DNA of 64,000 bases from Roseateles koreensis (GTDB lineage Bacteria > Pseudomonadota > Gammaproteobacteria > Burkholderiales > Burkholderiaceae_C): assembly GCF_028595305.1 (NCBI RefSeq), contig NZ_JAQQXS010000006.1, positions 1 through 64,000 of the forward strand, written 5' to 3'. The position numbers and the translations under genes are program-made. The notes below the pieces were generated by a model, which saw only the letters and a list, made by a program, of their open reading frames with translations, had not been told where the DNA came from and ran no database searches. How positions within the stretch are numbered: the first letter of the stretch is position 1; every line of letters starts with the position of its first letter. This document shows, one piece after another, positions 47,851-58,065 of this stretch.

Positions 47851-49707
47851 ATGGCACTCCTGCAAATTTCAGAACCGGGTCAATCGCCCAATCCCCACGA
47901 GCGGCGGGTCGCTGTCGGCATTGACTTGGGCACCACCCATTCTTTGGTGGCCGCGGTGCGCCACGGTGTGTCGGAGTGCCTGGTGGACGAACACGGGCGG
48001 GTGATTTTGCCGTCGGCGGTTCGCTATCTGGACGAGGGCCGCCGGCAAATTGGCGCGGAGGCACTGGCCGCGCAGGCCGAGGACCCCGAAAACACGGTGG
48101 TCTCGGTCAAGCGTTTCATGGGTCGTCGCCTGCAAGACATCGGGGAGTCGCGGCAGTTGCCGTACCGGTTTGAAGACACCCCGGGCATGTTGTCCTTGCA
48201 CACGCGGCATGGCCTGAAATCTCCGGTTGAAATTTCAGCCGAGATATTGGCAACCTTGCGTTTCCGCGCTGAAGACACCTTTGCCGACGACGTGTTTGGC
48301 GCGGTGATCACGGTGCCGGCCTACTTTGACGACGCACAGCGCCAGGCGACCAAAGATGCCGCTCAAATGGCGGGTTTGAACGTGCTGCGCCTGATCAACG
48401 AGCCCACCGCGGCGGCCATCGCCTACGGGCTGGACAATGCCAGCGAAGGTTTGTATGCGGTCTACGACTTGGGGGGCGGCACCTTCGATATTTCATTGCT
48501 GCGCTTGAGCCGTGGTGTGTTCGAAGTGGTTGCCACCGGTGGCGACGCGGCCTTGGGTGGAGATGACTTTGACAGTGTGCTGGCGCAGTGGGCGTTGGCG
48601 CAGGCCGGGCTAACGCCGGAGACGGCTCACGACAAACGGGCGGTGCTGGTGGCGGCACGCGTGGCCAAAGAGCAACTGTCGAGCCAGGATGCGGTTCAGT
48701 TGCAAGCCGTGCTCGATGTGGGGTCTTTGAATGTGACCATCAGCCGCGCGCAATTCGAGGCACTGGCCGAGCCGCTGCTGACCAAAACCCTGACGGCAGT
48801 GCGCCGCGTTTTGCGCGACGCCAAGGTGAAGGCGGACGAAGTGCAGGGCACCGTGATGGTGGGCGGATCAACCCGCATGCCGTGTGTGCGTACGGCGGTC
48901 AGTGCGCTGTTTGGGCGCGAGGTGCTGGTCAATCTGAATCCGGACGAAGTGGTTGCCCAAGGCGCGGCGATTCAGGCGAATCAATTGGCTGGGAATGCCG
49001 CGGACGGCGACATCTTGTTGCTGGACGTGATTCCGCTGTCTCTTGGCTTAGAGACCATGGGGGGGCTGGTTGAGCGCATCATCGAGCGCAATGCCACCAT
49101 TCCCGTGGCCAAGGCGCAGGACTTCACCACCTTCAAAGACGGTCAAACGGCCTTGGCGGTGCACGTGTTGCAAGGCGAGCGGGAATTGGTGAGCGAATGC
49201 CGCTCGCTTGCACGCTTTGAGCTGCGCGGCATTCCGCCCATGGTGGCCGGCGCTGCGCGCATTCGCGTCACCTTTCAGGTCGATGCCGACGGCTTGCTGA
49301 GCGTCTCCGCCAAGGAGATGGTGTCCGGCGTTGAGGCGGCGGTGCAGGTCAAGCCCAGTTACGGTTTGTCTGACGAACAAATTGCCAGCATGCTGAAAGA
49401 CGGTTTCTCTAGTGCCGAAACCGATATGGCCGCACGCAAGTTGCGAGAGGCCCGGGTTGAGGCTGAGCGCATGTTGCTGGCCACCCAGTCGGCCTTGGCT
49501 GCAGACGGTGACCTGCTGAACGCCGCTGAACTGGCGGTGCTTGCCACATTGCAGCAAGGCTTGGCCGACGCAGCGCTAACGGAGGATGCCAACGCCATCG
49601 ACGTGGCGGTCAAGGCGCTGGCCGATGGCACCGAAGGCTTTGCCGCCGCCCGCATGAATCGCGGAATTCACAAGGCCCTGACCGGCCGAAGCATCGAACA
49701 AATCTAG
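47851..49707 (+). CDS. hscA: Fe-S assembly chaperone HscA
   Basis: A 618-residue Hsp70 specialised for IscU. It has [20 protein letters not shown], the phosphate loops [16 protein letters not shown] and [10 protein letters not shown], and the substrate-binding domain beginning [17 protein letters not shown]. It recognises the LPPVK of IscU and helps release the cluster. The start at 47851 replaces an upstream TTG. Confidence 0.97.
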   Translation: MALLQISEPGQSPNPHERRVAVGIDLGTTHSLVAAVRHGVSECLVDEHGRVILPSAVRYLDEGRRQIGAEALAAQAEDPENTVVSVKRFMGRRLQDIGESRQLPYRFEDTPGMLSLHTRHGLKSPVEISAEILATLRFRAEDTFADDVFGAVITVPAYFDDAQRQATKDAAQMAGLNVLRLINEPTAAAIAYGLDNASEGLYAVYDLGGGTFDISLLRLSRGVFEVVATGGDAALGGDDFDSVLAQWALAQAGLTPETAHDKRAVLVAARVAKEQLSSQDAVQLQAVLDVGSLNVTISRAQFEALAEPLLTKTLTAVRRVLRDAKVKADEVQGTVMVGGSTRMPCVRTAVSALFGREVLVNLNPDEVVAQGAAIQANQLAGNAADGDILLLDVIPLSLGLETMGGLVERIIERNATIPVAKAQDFTTFKDGQTALAVHVLQGERELVSECRSLARFELRGIPPMVAGAARIRVTFQVDADGLLSVSAKEMVSGVEAAVQVKPSYGLSDEQIASMLKDGFSSAETDMAARKLREARVEAERMLLATQSALAADGDLLNAAELAVLATLQQGLADAALTEDANAIDVAVKALADGTEGFAAARMNRGIHKALTGRSIEQI

Positions 49708-49733
49708 CCCGATCAGATCAAGGACGGCTCGCC

Positions 49734-50072
49734 ATGCCCATCATTAAAATTTTGCCGCACCCTGAGTATTGCCCTGAAGGCACGTCGGTCAGCGCACCGG
49801 CCGGAACCTCCATCTGCGAGGCGCTGTTGGACAACCACATCGCCATCGAGCATGCTTGCGACATGGTGTGCGCCTGCACCACCTGTCACGTGGTTGTGCG
49901 TGTCGGGCAGCGTTCGCTCTCGGAAATGGAAGAGGGTGAAGAAGACATGCTGGACCGCGCTTGGGGCCTGGAGCCCGATTCGCGCCTCAGTTGCCAGGCC
50001 ATTCTGGGCCTGGCGGACGTGACCATCGAGATCCCCAAGTACTCGATCAATCACGCCAAAGAAAATCACTGA
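49734..50072 (+). CDS. fdx: ISC-type 2Fe-2S ferredoxin
   Basis: A 112-residue adrenodoxin-like ferredoxin supplying electrons for cluster assembly. The cluster cysteines are C42, C48, C51 and a later Cys in RLSCQAIL, within [17 protein letters not shown]46 is an extra cysteine common in this group. No iscX follows, as often in betaproteobacteria. Confidence 0.96.
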   Translation: MPIIKILPHPEYCPEGTSVSAPAGTSICEALLDNHIAIEHACDMVCACTTCHVVVRVGQRSLSEMEEGEEDMLDRAWGLEPDSRLSCQAILGLADVTIEIPKYSINHAKENH

Positions 50073-50092
50073 GCGAACAGGCGGCCACCATC

Positions 50093-51142
50093 ATGCTGGT
50101 TCTGGGGTTTGAGTCTTCCTGCGACGAAACAGGGGTTGCACTGGTCAAGGTGCCAGAGCAGGGCGCGCCGCAATTGCTGGCGCAGGCGCTGCACAGCCAG
50201 ATCAGCATGCATCAGGCTTATGGTGGTGTGGTGCCGGAATTGGCCTCGCGCGACCATATCCGCCGCGTCTTGCCTTTGACCCGTGAGGTCTTGTCGCAAG
50301 CCCAGGTGAGCCTGCAGGATGTCGACGTGATCGCCTACACGCAAGGCCCTGGTCTGGCCGGTGCCTTGTTGGTGGGGGCGGGTGTGGCGGTGGCCTTGGC
50401 TGCGGCATTGGAGAAGCCGACGCTGGGCATCCATCACCTGGAAGGGCATTTGCTGTCGCCCTTCTTGTCGGCTGACGCGCCGGAGTTTCCCTTTGTCGCC
50501 TTGCTGGTTTCAGGCGGCCATACCCAACTGATGCGTGTCACGGAGGTGGGGCATTACGAAATTTTGGGCGAAACCATTGATGACGCCGCAGGCGAGGCAT
50601 TCGACAAGAGCGCCAAACTGCTGGGCTTGCCCTATCCCGGTGGCCCCCACCTCGCCAAGCTGGCCTTGAGTGGCGATGCGCTGGCATTCACGTTGCCGCG
50701 TCCCTTGTTGCACAGCGGCAAACCTGATTTCAGTTTTGCCGGCTTGAAAACCGCGGTGTTGACCCAGGTCAAGCGCTTGGGTGACAGCCCGAGCGATCAG
50801 CAAAAGGCCGACCTCGCTGCTGCCACGCAGGCCGCAATCGTCGAGGTGCTGGTAAAAAAATCAATGCTCGCGCTGAAGCAAACAGGCCTCAAACGCCTGG
50901 TGGTTGCCGGTGGCGTGGGTGCCAACAGCCTGTTGCGTGAACAACTCAATGCAGCTTGCGCCAAACGCGGCGTGCGCGTGCATTACCCTGAGCTGAGTCT
51001 GTGCACCGACAACGGAGCCATGATTGCCATGGCTGCGGCCATGCGGCTGCAGCGGGGCGTCGCGACGCTGCAGCCCGGCCAAGCCGGTGCAGGTGGGTTT
51101 GAAGTGCGCCCCCGGTGGCCTTTGGATATGCGAGTCGCATAG
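50093..51142 (+). CDS. tsaD: tRNA N6-threonylcarbamoyladenosine synthase subunit TsaD
   Basis: A 349-residue ASKHA-fold enzyme transferring the threonylcarbamoyl group to A37 of ANN-decoding tRNAs with TsaB and TsaE. The N-terminus [16 protein letters not shown] and metal-binding [12 protein letters not shown] are diagnostic. The start ATG 50093 is preceded by the fdx stop. In many genomes tsaD neighbours rpsU; here it has moved to the ISC cluster. Confidence 0.97.
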   Translation: MLVLGFESSCDETGVALVKVPEQGAPQLLAQALHSQISMHQAYGGVVPELASRDHIRRVLPLTREVLSQAQVSLQDVDVIAYTQGPGLAGALLVGAGVAVALAAALEKPTLGIHHLEGHLLSPFLSADAPEFPFVALLVSGGHTQLMRVTEVGHYEILGETIDDAAGEAFDKSAKLLGLPYPGGPHLAKLALSGDALAFTLPRPLLHSGKPDFSFAGLKTAVLTQVKRLGDSPSDQQKADLAAATQAAIVEVLVKKSMLALKQTGLKRLVVAGGVGANSLLREQLNAACAKRGVRVHYPELSLCTDNGAMIAMAAAMRLQRGVATLQPGQAGAGGFEVRPRWPLDMRVA

Positions 51143-51189
51143 CCGCTTGCCGGGAGAGGGGGGGCGACGCCGGCTGCGTTCTCCGAGGT

Positions 51190-51630
51190 TCAGCTGACCG
51201 TCAGATGGCTGGGGCCGCTGGCTTCGCGCTTGAGCAGGGTCAAGGTCAATACACCGTTTTCCAGGCGTGCGGTAGAGCCCGTCTGATTCAACTCTTGTGG
51301 CAAGGTCACTTTGCGGGAAAAGCGGGTAACGGCACGCTCCCGGTGAAGGGCGCGGGGCGCGTTTTCTGCAGCAGGCTCAGGCTTACTTTGTTCGCCGTCG
51401 ATGCTGACGTGGCGGCCGTCGATGGCGATTTTCACCGCCTCCTTGGTGACGCCGGGCATGTCGAGTTGCAGGATATAAGCGAGATCGGTTTCGGCTGCAT
51501 CCAGCGCCGGGCTGCGCAGCGCGACGGCGCCTTCGTCCTGGCCATTGAACATGCGTTCAATTTGTGCCGAGAGCTCGCTGGCTTGACGATGGCGCAGGGT
51601 GGGGCGGCTGGTGACTGGAAAAACAAACAT
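51190..51630 (-). CDS. Hsp20/alpha-crystallin family small heat shock protein
   Basis: A 146-residue chaperone. The alpha-crystallin domain runs from about residue 45 to 135 (AETDLAYILQLDMPGVTKE through the beta-strand ARLENGVLTLTLLK). The usual C-terminal IxI anchor is not clear. AGGAGT precedes the ATG. A candidate sigma-32 promoter lies about 75 nt upstream. It converges on tsaD. Confidence 0.9.
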   Translation of the reverse strand: MFVFPVTSRPTLRHRQASELSAQIERMFNGQDEGAVALRSPALDAAETDLAYILQLDMPGVTKEAVKIAIDGRHVSIDGEQSKPEPAAENAPRALHRERAVTRFSRKVTLPQELNQTGSTARLENGVLTLTLLKREASGPSHLTVS

Positions 51631-51713
51631 GCTGGACTCCTGTGATGACTGAGGTTGCAGGGGTGCGGCATGGATTCCGCCGTAAAGGCGCTGGTTGGCA
51701 TCCCCTTGCTGGA

Positions 51714-51743
51714 CTACATGGGCCTGCCAAAAACCGAATCAAG
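51714..51743 (-). promoter_or_regulatory. Candidate sigma-32 promoter of the Hsp20 gene
   Basis: On the minus strand CTTGATT (complement of 51737-51743) is followed after 14 nt by CCCATGTAG (complement of 51714-51722), near the heat-shock consensus CTTGAAA...CCCATnT. The predicted leader is about 75 nt. Confidence 0.5.
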
Positions 51744-51841
51744 GGTGATAAAAATATTCTCAAACCCTAGCTTGGAAGCGCTGGACTTGTCCCGACATGG
51801 GCGGGCTGCTCAAATGTGAAGGGGCGCTCATGGCCCAAAGC

Positions 51842-51870
51842 TTGGGGGTGTTTGCGTTCTGGTCTATAAT
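51842..51870 (+). promoter_or_regulatory. Sigma-70 promoter for rpsO
   Basis: TTGGGG (51842-51847), 17-bp spacer, perfect TATAAT (51865-51870). The start near 51877 gives a leader of about 210 nt before rpsO, long enough for S15 autoregulation. Confidence 0.75.
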
Positions 51871-51940
51871 CGACAGGTTTTGTTGTTAGGCTTTCCTGTG
51901 CCCTTCGTTTTTGGGGTGCGGTAGCCGGGCAGCAGATCAA

Positions 51941-51972
51941 GATCGAAAGATCGAAAGATCGAAAGATCGAAG
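51941..51972 (+). repeat. Four tandem copies of an 8-bp repeat in the rpsO leader
   Basis: GATCGAAA is repeated four times (the last ends in AAG), preceded by a partial GATCAA at 51935. Two neighbouring copies can fold as GATC-GAAA-GATC, a stem capped by a GNRA-type tetraloop. The number could vary by slippage. Confidence 0.9.
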
Positions 51973-52089
51973 AAGAGAGCACGGCTCGGGTTGGTTTCAC
52001 CCGTGTCCGCAAGTCAAACCAATGGAAACCGTTTGTGTGTCGCGATTTTGTTGCGGCCCGGCGGCTTCCGACATTCAAGGAACGCAAAC

Positions 52090-52359
52090 ATGTCAGTCGC
52101 CGATCTGAACAAGGCAGAAATCGTCAAGGCAAACGCTCGCAGCGCCAACGACACCGGCTCGCCGGAAGTCCAAGTGGCTCTGCTGACCGCTCGCATCAAC
52201 GGTCTGATGCCTCACTTCAAGGCCAATATGAAGGACCACCACAGCCGTCGTGGTTTGCTGAAGATGGTCAACACGCGTAAGAGCTTGTTGTCCTACCTGA
52301 AGTCCAAAGACGCCACACGTTATACCGAACTGATCCAGAAGCTGGGTCTGCGCAAGTAA
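52090..52359 (+). CDS. rpsO: 30S ribosomal protein uS15
   Basis: An 89-residue protein binding the central domain of 16S rRNA. It has the full S15 pattern, ending [13 protein letters not shown], with [18 protein letters not shown] near the middle. The start at 52090 is preceded by AAGGAA; the earlier frame is leader. It usually autoregulates its mRNA. The pair rpsO-pnp is conserved. Confidence 0.98.
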   Translation: MSVADLNKAEIVKANARSANDTGSPEVQVALLTARINGLMPHFKANMKDHHSRRGLLKMVNTRKSLLSYLKSKDATRYTELIQKLGLRK

Positions 52360-52376
52360 TTTCCGTGTGAAACAAG

Positions 52377-52420
52377 AGAGCCTGTCTGGGTATTTCGCCT
52401 GCACAGGCTCTTTGTTTTTT
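52377..52420 (+). terminator. Intrinsic terminator of rpsO
   Basis: AGAGCCTGT (52377-52385) pairs with ACAGGCTCT (52403-52411), and a T-rich tract follows to 52420. It separates rpsO from pnp, as in other proteobacteria with partial read-through. Confidence 0.88.
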
Positions 52421-52677
52421 GAGCGACTCGCGTGAGTGGCGCAAAGATCGACGTTGTTGTTGATCTGTCGTAAGTACGAAGTTTGTTTCGGAGTTGAGCT
52501 GACGTGGCGCTGCTGTGTCATTCCAAAGCTTCTGCAGTCATCGGGCTGATCAGACGCACTGGAATGGCATCCCGCCAAACCCAGACTCACTCCCGGTCAT
52601 GGGGCGGGCCGCCAAGCCGCCCCGTAACAGCCTAGGGCGCCGCGCAATGCAGGCCCCAGGCCAAGAGGAGAGACACG

Positions 52678-54834
52678 ATGGGTTTGTTCAATAAAGTCAC
52701 CAAGACCTTCCAATGGGGTAACCATGCCGTGACGATGGAAACGGGCGAGATTGCCCGCCAATCCAGCGGCGCCGTGGTTGTGGACATTGAAGGCACCGTG
52801 GTGCTGGCCACCGTGGTCGCCAAGACTGAGGCCAAGGCCGGGCAAGATTTCTTCCCGTTGACCGTGGACTATCTGGAAAAGACCTACGCCGCCGGCAAGA
52901 TCCCCGGCAGCTTCTTCAAACGTGAAGGCCGCCCCAGCGAGCTGGAAACGTTGACCAGCCGCCTGATCGACCGCCCGATTCGTCCGCTGTTCCCTGAAGG
53001 TTTCTACAACGAAGTTCAGGTGGTTGTTCACGTGCTGTCGCTGAACCCTGAGGTGCAGGCCGACATCGCCGCCCTTATCGCTTCCAGCGCCGCGTTGGCT
53101 GTGTCCGGCATTCCGTTCAATGGCCCAATCGGCGCTGCGCGCGTGGGCTATGTCAATGGCGAGTACATCCTCAACCCCGGCAAGACCGAGCTGGTGAACA
53201 GCAAGATGGACCTGGTTGTCGCCGGTACGCAAGCTGCCGTGCTGATGGTGGAATCGGAAGCCGACGCCTTGAGCGAAGAAGTCATGCTGGGCGCTGTGGT
53301 GTTCGGTCATGAGCAAGGCAATGTCGCCATCGCCGCCATCAACGAGTTGGTGCGTGAAGCCGGCAAGCCGGTTTGGGATTGGCAAGCTCCGGCCAAGAAC
53401 GAGCCGCTGATCGCCAAGGTTGGCGCCCTGGCCGACGAGGCCCTGGCCGCTGCCTACCAAATCCGCAACAAGCAAGCCCGCACGCAAGCTTGCCGCGCCG
53501 TGACTGCTAACGTCTTCGCTGCACTGAAGGCGGATGGCGTTGAGTTTGACAAGGTGGAAGTGGAAAGCCTGCTGTTCGAGATCGAAGCCCGCATCGTGCG
53601 CGGCCAGATCCTAGCCGGTGAGCCCCGCATCGACGGCCGCGACACCCGCACCGTGCGCCCCATCGAGATCCGTAACTCCATCCTGCCCCGCACTCACGGC
53701 TCGGCCCTGTTCACGCGTGGCGAGACCCAGGCCCTGGTGGTTGCCACGCTGGGTACCGATCGCGACGCCCAGCGCATCGACGCGCTGGCTGGCGAGTTTG
53801 AAGACCGCTTCATGCTGCACTACAACATGCCTCCCTTCGCTACGGGCGAAACGGGTCGCGTGGGCAGCCCCAAGCGCCGCGAAATCGGCCACGGCCGTCT
53901 GGCCAAGCGTGCACTGATTGCCGCTTTGCCGAACAAAGAAGACTTCCCCTACACCATGCGCGTGGTGTCGGAAATCACCGAGTCCAACGGTTCCTCGTCC
54001 ATGGCCTCGGTCTGCGGCGGCTGCCTGGCTTTGATGGACGCCGGCGTGCCGATGAAGGCGCACGTGGCGGGTATCGCCATGGGCTTGATCAAGGACGGTA
54101 ACCGCTTCGCCGTGCTGACCGACATCCTGGGTGACGAAGATCATCTGGGCGATATGGACTTCAAGGTGGCCGGCACCACGGGCGGCATCACCGCCTTGCA
54201 GATGGACATCAAGATCCAGGGCATCACCAAGGAGATCATGCAGGTCGCGCTGGCGCAAGCCAAGGAAGCCCGTCTGCACATCCTGGGCAAGATGGTGGAA
54301 GCCATGGGCACGGCCAATACGGAAGTAAGCCAGTTCGCGCCGCGTCTGTACACCATGAAGATCAACCCCGAGAAGATCCGTGACGTGATCGGCAAGGGTG
54401 GCGCGACCATCCGTGCGCTGACCGAAGAAACCGGCACCACCATCGATATCGGCGAAGACGGCACTATCACCATCGCCTCCACCGATGCCGACAAAGCCGA
54501 GCACGCCAAGAAGCGCATCCAGGAGATCACGGCCGAAGTCGAAATCGGCAAGATCTACGAAGGCCCGATCACCAAGATCCTGGACTTCGGTGCCCTGGTC
54601 AATCTGCTGCCAGGTAAGGACGGTCTGCTGCACATCAGTCAGATCGCCCACCAGCGCGTCGAGAAGGTGACTGACTTCCTCAAGGAAGGCCAGATCGTCA
54701 AGGTCAAGGTCATGGAGACCGACGAAAAGGGTCGCATCAAGCTGTCGATGAAGGCCCTGATCGACCGTGACGCTGCGCCCGCTGCCGCGCCTGCTGCACC
54801 CGCAACACCGGCCGCTGAAGAAGCACAGCAGTAA
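52678..54834 (+). CDS. pnp: Polyribonucleotide nucleotidyltransferase (PNPase)
   Basis: A 718-residue phosphorolytic 3'-5' exoribonuclease. Two RNase PH domains (about 10-150 and 320-460) carry [18 protein letters not shown] and [20 protein letters not shown]. The KH domain (near 553-615, [20 protein letters not shown]) and S1 domain (near 622-690, [15 protein letters not shown]) follow. The last 25 residues are an Ala/Pro tail. Confidence 0.98.
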   Translation: MGLFNKVTKTFQWGNHAVTMETGEIARQSSGAVVVDIEGTVVLATVVAKTEAKAGQDFFPLTVDYLEKTYAAGKIPGSFFKREGRPSELETLTSRLIDRPIRPLFPEGFYNEVQVVVHVLSLNPEVQADIAALIASSAALAVSGIPFNGPIGAARVGYVNGEYILNPGKTELVNSKMDLVVAGTQAAVLMVESEADALSEEVMLGAVVFGHEQGNVAIAAINELVREAGKPVWDWQAPAKNEPLIAKVGALADEALAAAYQIRNKQARTQACRAVTANVFAALKADGVEFDKVEVESLLFEIEARIVRGQILAGEPRIDGRDTRTVRPIEIRNSILPRTHGSALFTRGETQALVVATLGTDRDAQRIDALAGEFEDRFMLHYNMPPFATGETGRVGSPKRREIGHGRLAKRALIAALPNKEDFPYTMRVVSEITESNGSSSMASVCGGCLALMDAGVPMKAHVAGIAMGLIKDGNRFAVLTDILGDEDHLGDMDFKVAGTTGGITALQMDIKIQGITKEIMQVALAQAKEARLHILGKMVEAMGTANTEVSQFAPRLYTMKINPEKIRDVIGKGGATIRALTEETGTTIDIGEDGTITIASTDADKAEHAKKRIQEITAEVEIGKIYEGPITKILDFGALVNLLPGKDGLLHISQIAHQRVEKVTDFLKEGQIVKVKVMETDEKGRIKLSMKALIDRDAAPAAAPAAPATPAAEEAQQ

Positions 54835-54861
54835 TCGCCGCGCCGTTCAGCGGAACCCTGC

Positions 54862-55848
54862 ATGAAAGCCATCGCCATCAACCGCCCCGGCGGCCCTGAC
54901 GTGTTGCAACTGATCGAGCGCCCCGATCCCCAGCCAGGGGCAGGGGAGTGCTTGATCGCGGTGGAAGCCTATGGCATCAACCGCCCAGACGTTTTGCAGC
55001 GCAAGGGGGCGTACCCACCACCGCCCGGTGCCAGCGATTTGCCTGGTCTGGAAGTGGCCGGCCGTATCAAAGCGGGTGACGCTGCGGCCTTGGCTGAAGC
55101 TGGATTCAAGCTGGGCGATGCCGTTTGCGCCCTGGTGCCTGGCGGCGGTTATGCTGAGCTTTGCGTGACGCCGGTGGGGCAATGCCTGCCGGTCCCTGCG
55201 GGCTGGTCCATGGCCGAGGCGGCCAGCTTGCCGGAAACTTTTTTCACCGTTTGGTCAAATGTGTTTGAGCGGGCGGGCTTGACGGCCGGTGAGTCCTTGC
55301 TGGTGCACGGTGGCAGCAGCGGCATCGGGGTGGCGGCGATTCAGATGGCCAAAGCCCTGGGCTCGCGGGTCATCGTGACGGTCGGCAGTGCTGACAAAGC
55401 CGCCGCTTGTTTGGCCTTGGGGGCTGAGCTTGCCGTCAACTACAAGTCGCAGGACTTTGTTGAGGCGGTCAAGTCTGCGACCGACGGCCGGGGTGTTGAT
55501 GTGATCCTGGACATGGTGGCAGGCAGTTATGTCGAGCGCAATGTCCAGTGCTTGGCGGAGGATGGCCGCATGGTCATCATTGCAGTTCAGGGCGGCGTTG
55601 ACGCTAAGTTTGATGCGGGTGCGGTACTGCGTCGGCGGTTGACGATCAGTGGGTCGACATTGCGCCCGAGGTCGCTGGCGTTCAAGGCGGGCATTGCCCG
55701 TGCGTTGCGGGATCGGGTCTGGCCTTTGCTGGAGGCGCGCAAGATTCAGCCGGTGATTTATCGCAGCATGAAAGGCGATCAAGCGGCGGAGGCGCACGCC
55801 TTGATGGAAGCCGGCGAACATGTCGGCAAGATTGTTCTGAGCTGGTGA
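54862..55848 (+). CDS. NAD(P)H-quinone oxidoreductase (zinc-independent MDR, PIG3-like)
   Basis: A 328-residue quinone oxidoreductase of the medium-chain family without zinc ligands. It has [20 protein letters not shown] and the cofactor site [20 protein letters not shown]. It is downstream of pnp and upstream of tpiA in a conserved Burkholderiales order. The physiological quinone is unknown. Confidence 0.9.
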   Translation: MKAIAINRPGGPDVLQLIERPDPQPGAGECLIAVEAYGINRPDVLQRKGAYPPPPGASDLPGLEVAGRIKAGDAAALAEAGFKLGDAVCALVPGGGYAELCVTPVGQCLPVPAGWSMAEAASLPETFFTVWSNVFERAGLTAGESLLVHGGSSGIGVAAIQMAKALGSRVIVTVGSADKAAACLALGAELAVNYKSQDFVEAVKSATDGRGVDVILDMVAGSYVERNVQCLAEDGRMVIIAVQGGVDAKFDAGAVLRRRLTISGSTLRPRSLAFKAGIARALRDRVWPLLEARKIQPVIYRSMKGDQAAEAHALMEAGEHVGKIVLSW

Positions 55849-55870
55849 TTGGCAAGATAAGGTGATGAAT

Positions 55871-56611
55871 ATGCGTAAGAAGCTGGTCGTCGGCAATTGG
55901 AAGATGCATGGCAATCGTGCCAGCAATGCGGCCCTGCTTGCAGGGCTGCGAGAGGCGGGCCCCTGGAGCGCCGATGTGGCTGTTTGCGTGCCGTTTCCTT
56001 ACATTGCTGAAACGGCTTTGGCCTTGACGGGCCAAGCTGTTTTGTTTGGCGCGCAGGACTGTTCCGCGCATGAGCAGGGGGCCTATACCGGTGAAGTGTC
56101 ATCGGCGATGTTGGCCGATCTGGGCTGCCGTTATGTGATCGTCGGCCATTCGGAGCGACGCGCCTACCATGCGGAAAACGATCAACTCGTGGCGGACAAA
56201 GCCAAGGCGGCCTTGGCTCACGGTGTGACGCCGATTGTTTGTGTGGGTGAGACTCTGGCTGAGCGTGATGCAGGCCAGACTGAAAGCGTGGTCAAGCGTC
56301 AACTCGCTGCGGTGATTCACACCTTGACCCATTGCATTGGTGAAATCGTACTGGCCTATGAGCCTGTGTGGGCGATTGGTACGGGCCTGACTGCCAGCCC
56401 CGAGCAGGCGCAGGCTGTGCACGCGGTGCTGCGCAAGCAGTTGCAGGCGGCCACGCAAAAGGCGGATTCGATGCGCATTCTGTATGGCGGCAGCGTCAAG
56501 CCTGACAACGCTGTGCAGTTGTTTGGCATGCCGGATATTGACGGCGGGCTCATTGGCGGCGCGGCTTTGAAGGCGGCGGACTTCGGCGCCATTTGTCGCG
56601 CGGCGAATTAA
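55871..56611 (+). CDS. tpiA: Triosephosphate isomerase
   Basis: A 246-residue TIM barrel interconverting dihydroxyacetone phosphate and glyceraldehyde 3-phosphate. The catalytic Lys is in VVGNWKMHG, the His in VIVGHSERR, the Glu in [12 protein letters not shown], and the phosphate loop [11 protein letters not shown]. Three starts (GTG 55862, ATG 55865, ATG 55871) are possible; AAGG spacing favours 55871. Confidence 0.97.
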   Translation: MRKKLVVGNWKMHGNRASNAALLAGLREAGPWSADVAVCVPFPYIAETALALTGQAVLFGAQDCSAHEQGAYTGEVSSAMLADLGCRYVIVGHSERRAYHAENDQLVADKAKAALAHGVTPIVCVGETLAERDAGQTESVVKRQLAAVIHTLTHCIGEIVLAYEPVWAIGTGLTASPEQAQAVHAVLRKQLQAATQKADSMRILYGGSVKPDNAVQLFGMPDIDGGLIGGAALKAADFGAICRAAN

Positions 56612-56660
56612 GACGGCTGATTGAAACGACGAATTTTTTGAGATTTTTGGAGCTTTTGAG

Positions 56661-57041
56661 ATGCAATTCTGGATGAATTTGGTGTTGGTGCTGCAACTGC
56701 TGAGCGCGCTGGTCATGATTGGCTTGGTGTTGGTTCAGCACGGCAAGGGTGCCGATATGGGGGCCTCGTTTGGTAGCGGTGCCTCGGGTAGCCTGTTCGG
56801 TGCCACGGGCAGTGCCAACTTTTTGTCGCGCAGCACGGCGATTTGCGCCACCTTGTTCTTCATCTGCACGCTGACGCTGGCTTATTTGTCAAACGGCCGG
56901 TCTGCTGGTGTCGCGAGCGATTCGATTCTTGATAAGGCGGCTCCCGCTGCAGTGGCTGCCTCTGGCGCCGCTGCAATCCCGGGTGCCGCACCTGCAGCCA
57001 TCACTGTGGCACCTGCTGCGGCCTCTGCGGTTTCGAAGTAA
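56661..57041 (+). CDS. secG: Preprotein translocase subunit SecG
   Basis: A 126-residue membrane protein with two transmembrane helices (LVLVLQLLSALVMIGLVLVQ near 5-24 and STAICATLFFICTLTLAYL near 55-75). The signature GADMGASFGSGASGSLFG lies between them. The C-terminus is an Ala-rich tail. It aids SecYEG translocation. It precedes tRNA-Leu, a conserved order. Confidence 0.95.
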   Translation: MQFWMNLVLVLQLLSALVMIGLVLVQHGKGADMGASFGSGASGSLFGATGSANFLSRSTAICATLFFICTLTLAYLSNGRSAGVASDSILDKAAPAAVAASGAAAIPGAAPAAITVAPAAASAVSK

Positions 57042-57184
57042 CTATTTTTGAGTGCACCCTGGGCGTCGTGCTGAAACCGACTGCACAGCTGGGTGTGCAG
57101 GGGCGGGGCACTTGGGGCCGCTGCCGCAGTTGTTGTGGTGGCGTCAAGAAATCAAGGCCGGATTTCAAGAAATTGTTCTGAACT

Positions 57185-57215
57185 TACCGAAAGTGCATTT
57201 TTTTCGGTATAGAAT
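57185..57215 (+). promoter_or_regulatory. Promoter region and dyad upstream of tRNA-Leu(GAG)
   Basis: TATAGAAT (57208-57215) looks like a -10 box about 55 nt before the tRNA. A perfect inverted repeat TACCGAAA (57185-57192) / TTTCGGTA (57202-57209) overlaps the -35 to -10 region and could be an operator or hairpin. Confidence 0.45.
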
Positions 57216-57269
57216 CCAAGGCTGACTAGAGAGCAATTCCTCACGCAAACCTAGTCGAAGAAGTATCAA

Positions 57270-57354
57270 GCCGTCGTGGTGAAATTGGTAGACACGCTAT
57301 CTTGAGGGGGTAGTGGCGAAAGCTGTGCGAGTTCGAGTCTCGCCGACGGCACCA
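57270..57354 (+). tRNA. tRNA-Leu (anticodon GAG)
   Basis: An 85-nt sequence with acceptor GCCGTCG/CGACGGC, encoded CCA, and anticodon stem CTATC/GGTAG with loop TTGAGGG, giving GAG. A long variable arm is present, and the T arm is GCGAG-TTCGAGT-CTCGC. It reads CUU/CUC codons. Confidence 0.97.
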
Positions 57355-57569
57355 GATCATCGGTTAGTATTCAAGGGTTGGAGCCCGCAGAATATTGGCC
57401 AGGAGCGCCTCGTTGCGGATTTGTGAATGAATTTCATAAATGCCGCAGGGGACCAGGCGGGCGCAGTCCGTAAGCGAATGAAGAATTTGCTGGCGGGGCG
57501 CCCGTTTCTTTTGTGGATATCACTACGCAGGGTCAGGAGACCCTTTGCAGTTTTGAGAGAGCGTCACCC

Positions 57570-57929
57570 ATGAACTTGGATCAGTACCTACCCGTCATCC
57601 TCTTCATCCTGGTCGGCGCCGGCGTCGGCGTGGCGCCGCAACTGCTCGGCGCCCTCTTGGGTCCCCATCGGCCGGATCAGGCCAAAAACTCCCCTTATGA
57701 ATGCGGCTTTGAGGCCTTTGAAGATGCACGAATGAAATTCGACGTGCGTTATTACCTCGTTGCCATTTTGTTTATTTTGTTTGATCTGGAAATTGCGTTT
57801 CTCTTTCCCTGGGCGGTCACGCTGAAGGAAATTGGTTCGACAGGCTTCTGGGCGATGATGATTTTCCTGGGCATTCTGGTCGTAGGTTTTGTCTACGAGT
57901 GGAAAAAGGGCGCCCTGGACTGGGAGTAA
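57570..57929 (+). CDS. nuoA: NADH-quinone oxidoreductase subunit A
   Basis: A 119-residue membrane subunit with three transmembrane helices. Key segments are [12 protein letters not shown] and [11 protein letters not shown]. It is first in the nuo operon; start 57570 was chosen over an upstream frame of 19 residues. A 136-bp gap with hairpins follows. Confidence 0.97.
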   Translation: MNLDQYLPVILFILVGAGVGVAPQLLGALLGPHRPDQAKNSPYECGFEAFEDARMKFDVRYYLVAILFILFDLEIAFLFPWAVTLKEIGSTGFWAMMIFLGILVVGFVYEWKKGALDWE

Positions 57930-57941
57930 TTGTTGGCCTCT

Positions 57942-58037
57942 CGCCCAAGGGCTTTCTTGGGCGGCCCCTCACTGAGGGGCGCCAGCCTGAAGGCTGGCAT
58001 GACGGGCCGGCTTGGGAGCGGCTCGGCGCTCGGCCCG
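57942..58037 (+). repeat. Cluster of four stem-loops between nuoA and nuoB
   Basis: Stem 1: CGCCCAAG (57942-57949)/CTTGGGCG (57956-57963). Stem 2: GCCCCTC (57964-57970)/GAGGGGC (57974-57980). Stem 3: GCCAGCCT (57981-57988)/AGGCTGGC (57991-57998). Stem 4: CGGGCCG (58003-58009)/CGGCCCG (58031-58037). They are adjacent with no T tracts. Confidence 0.85.
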
Positions 58038-58065
58038 CAAGGGCTAGTCAGAATGGAAGCTCGAT

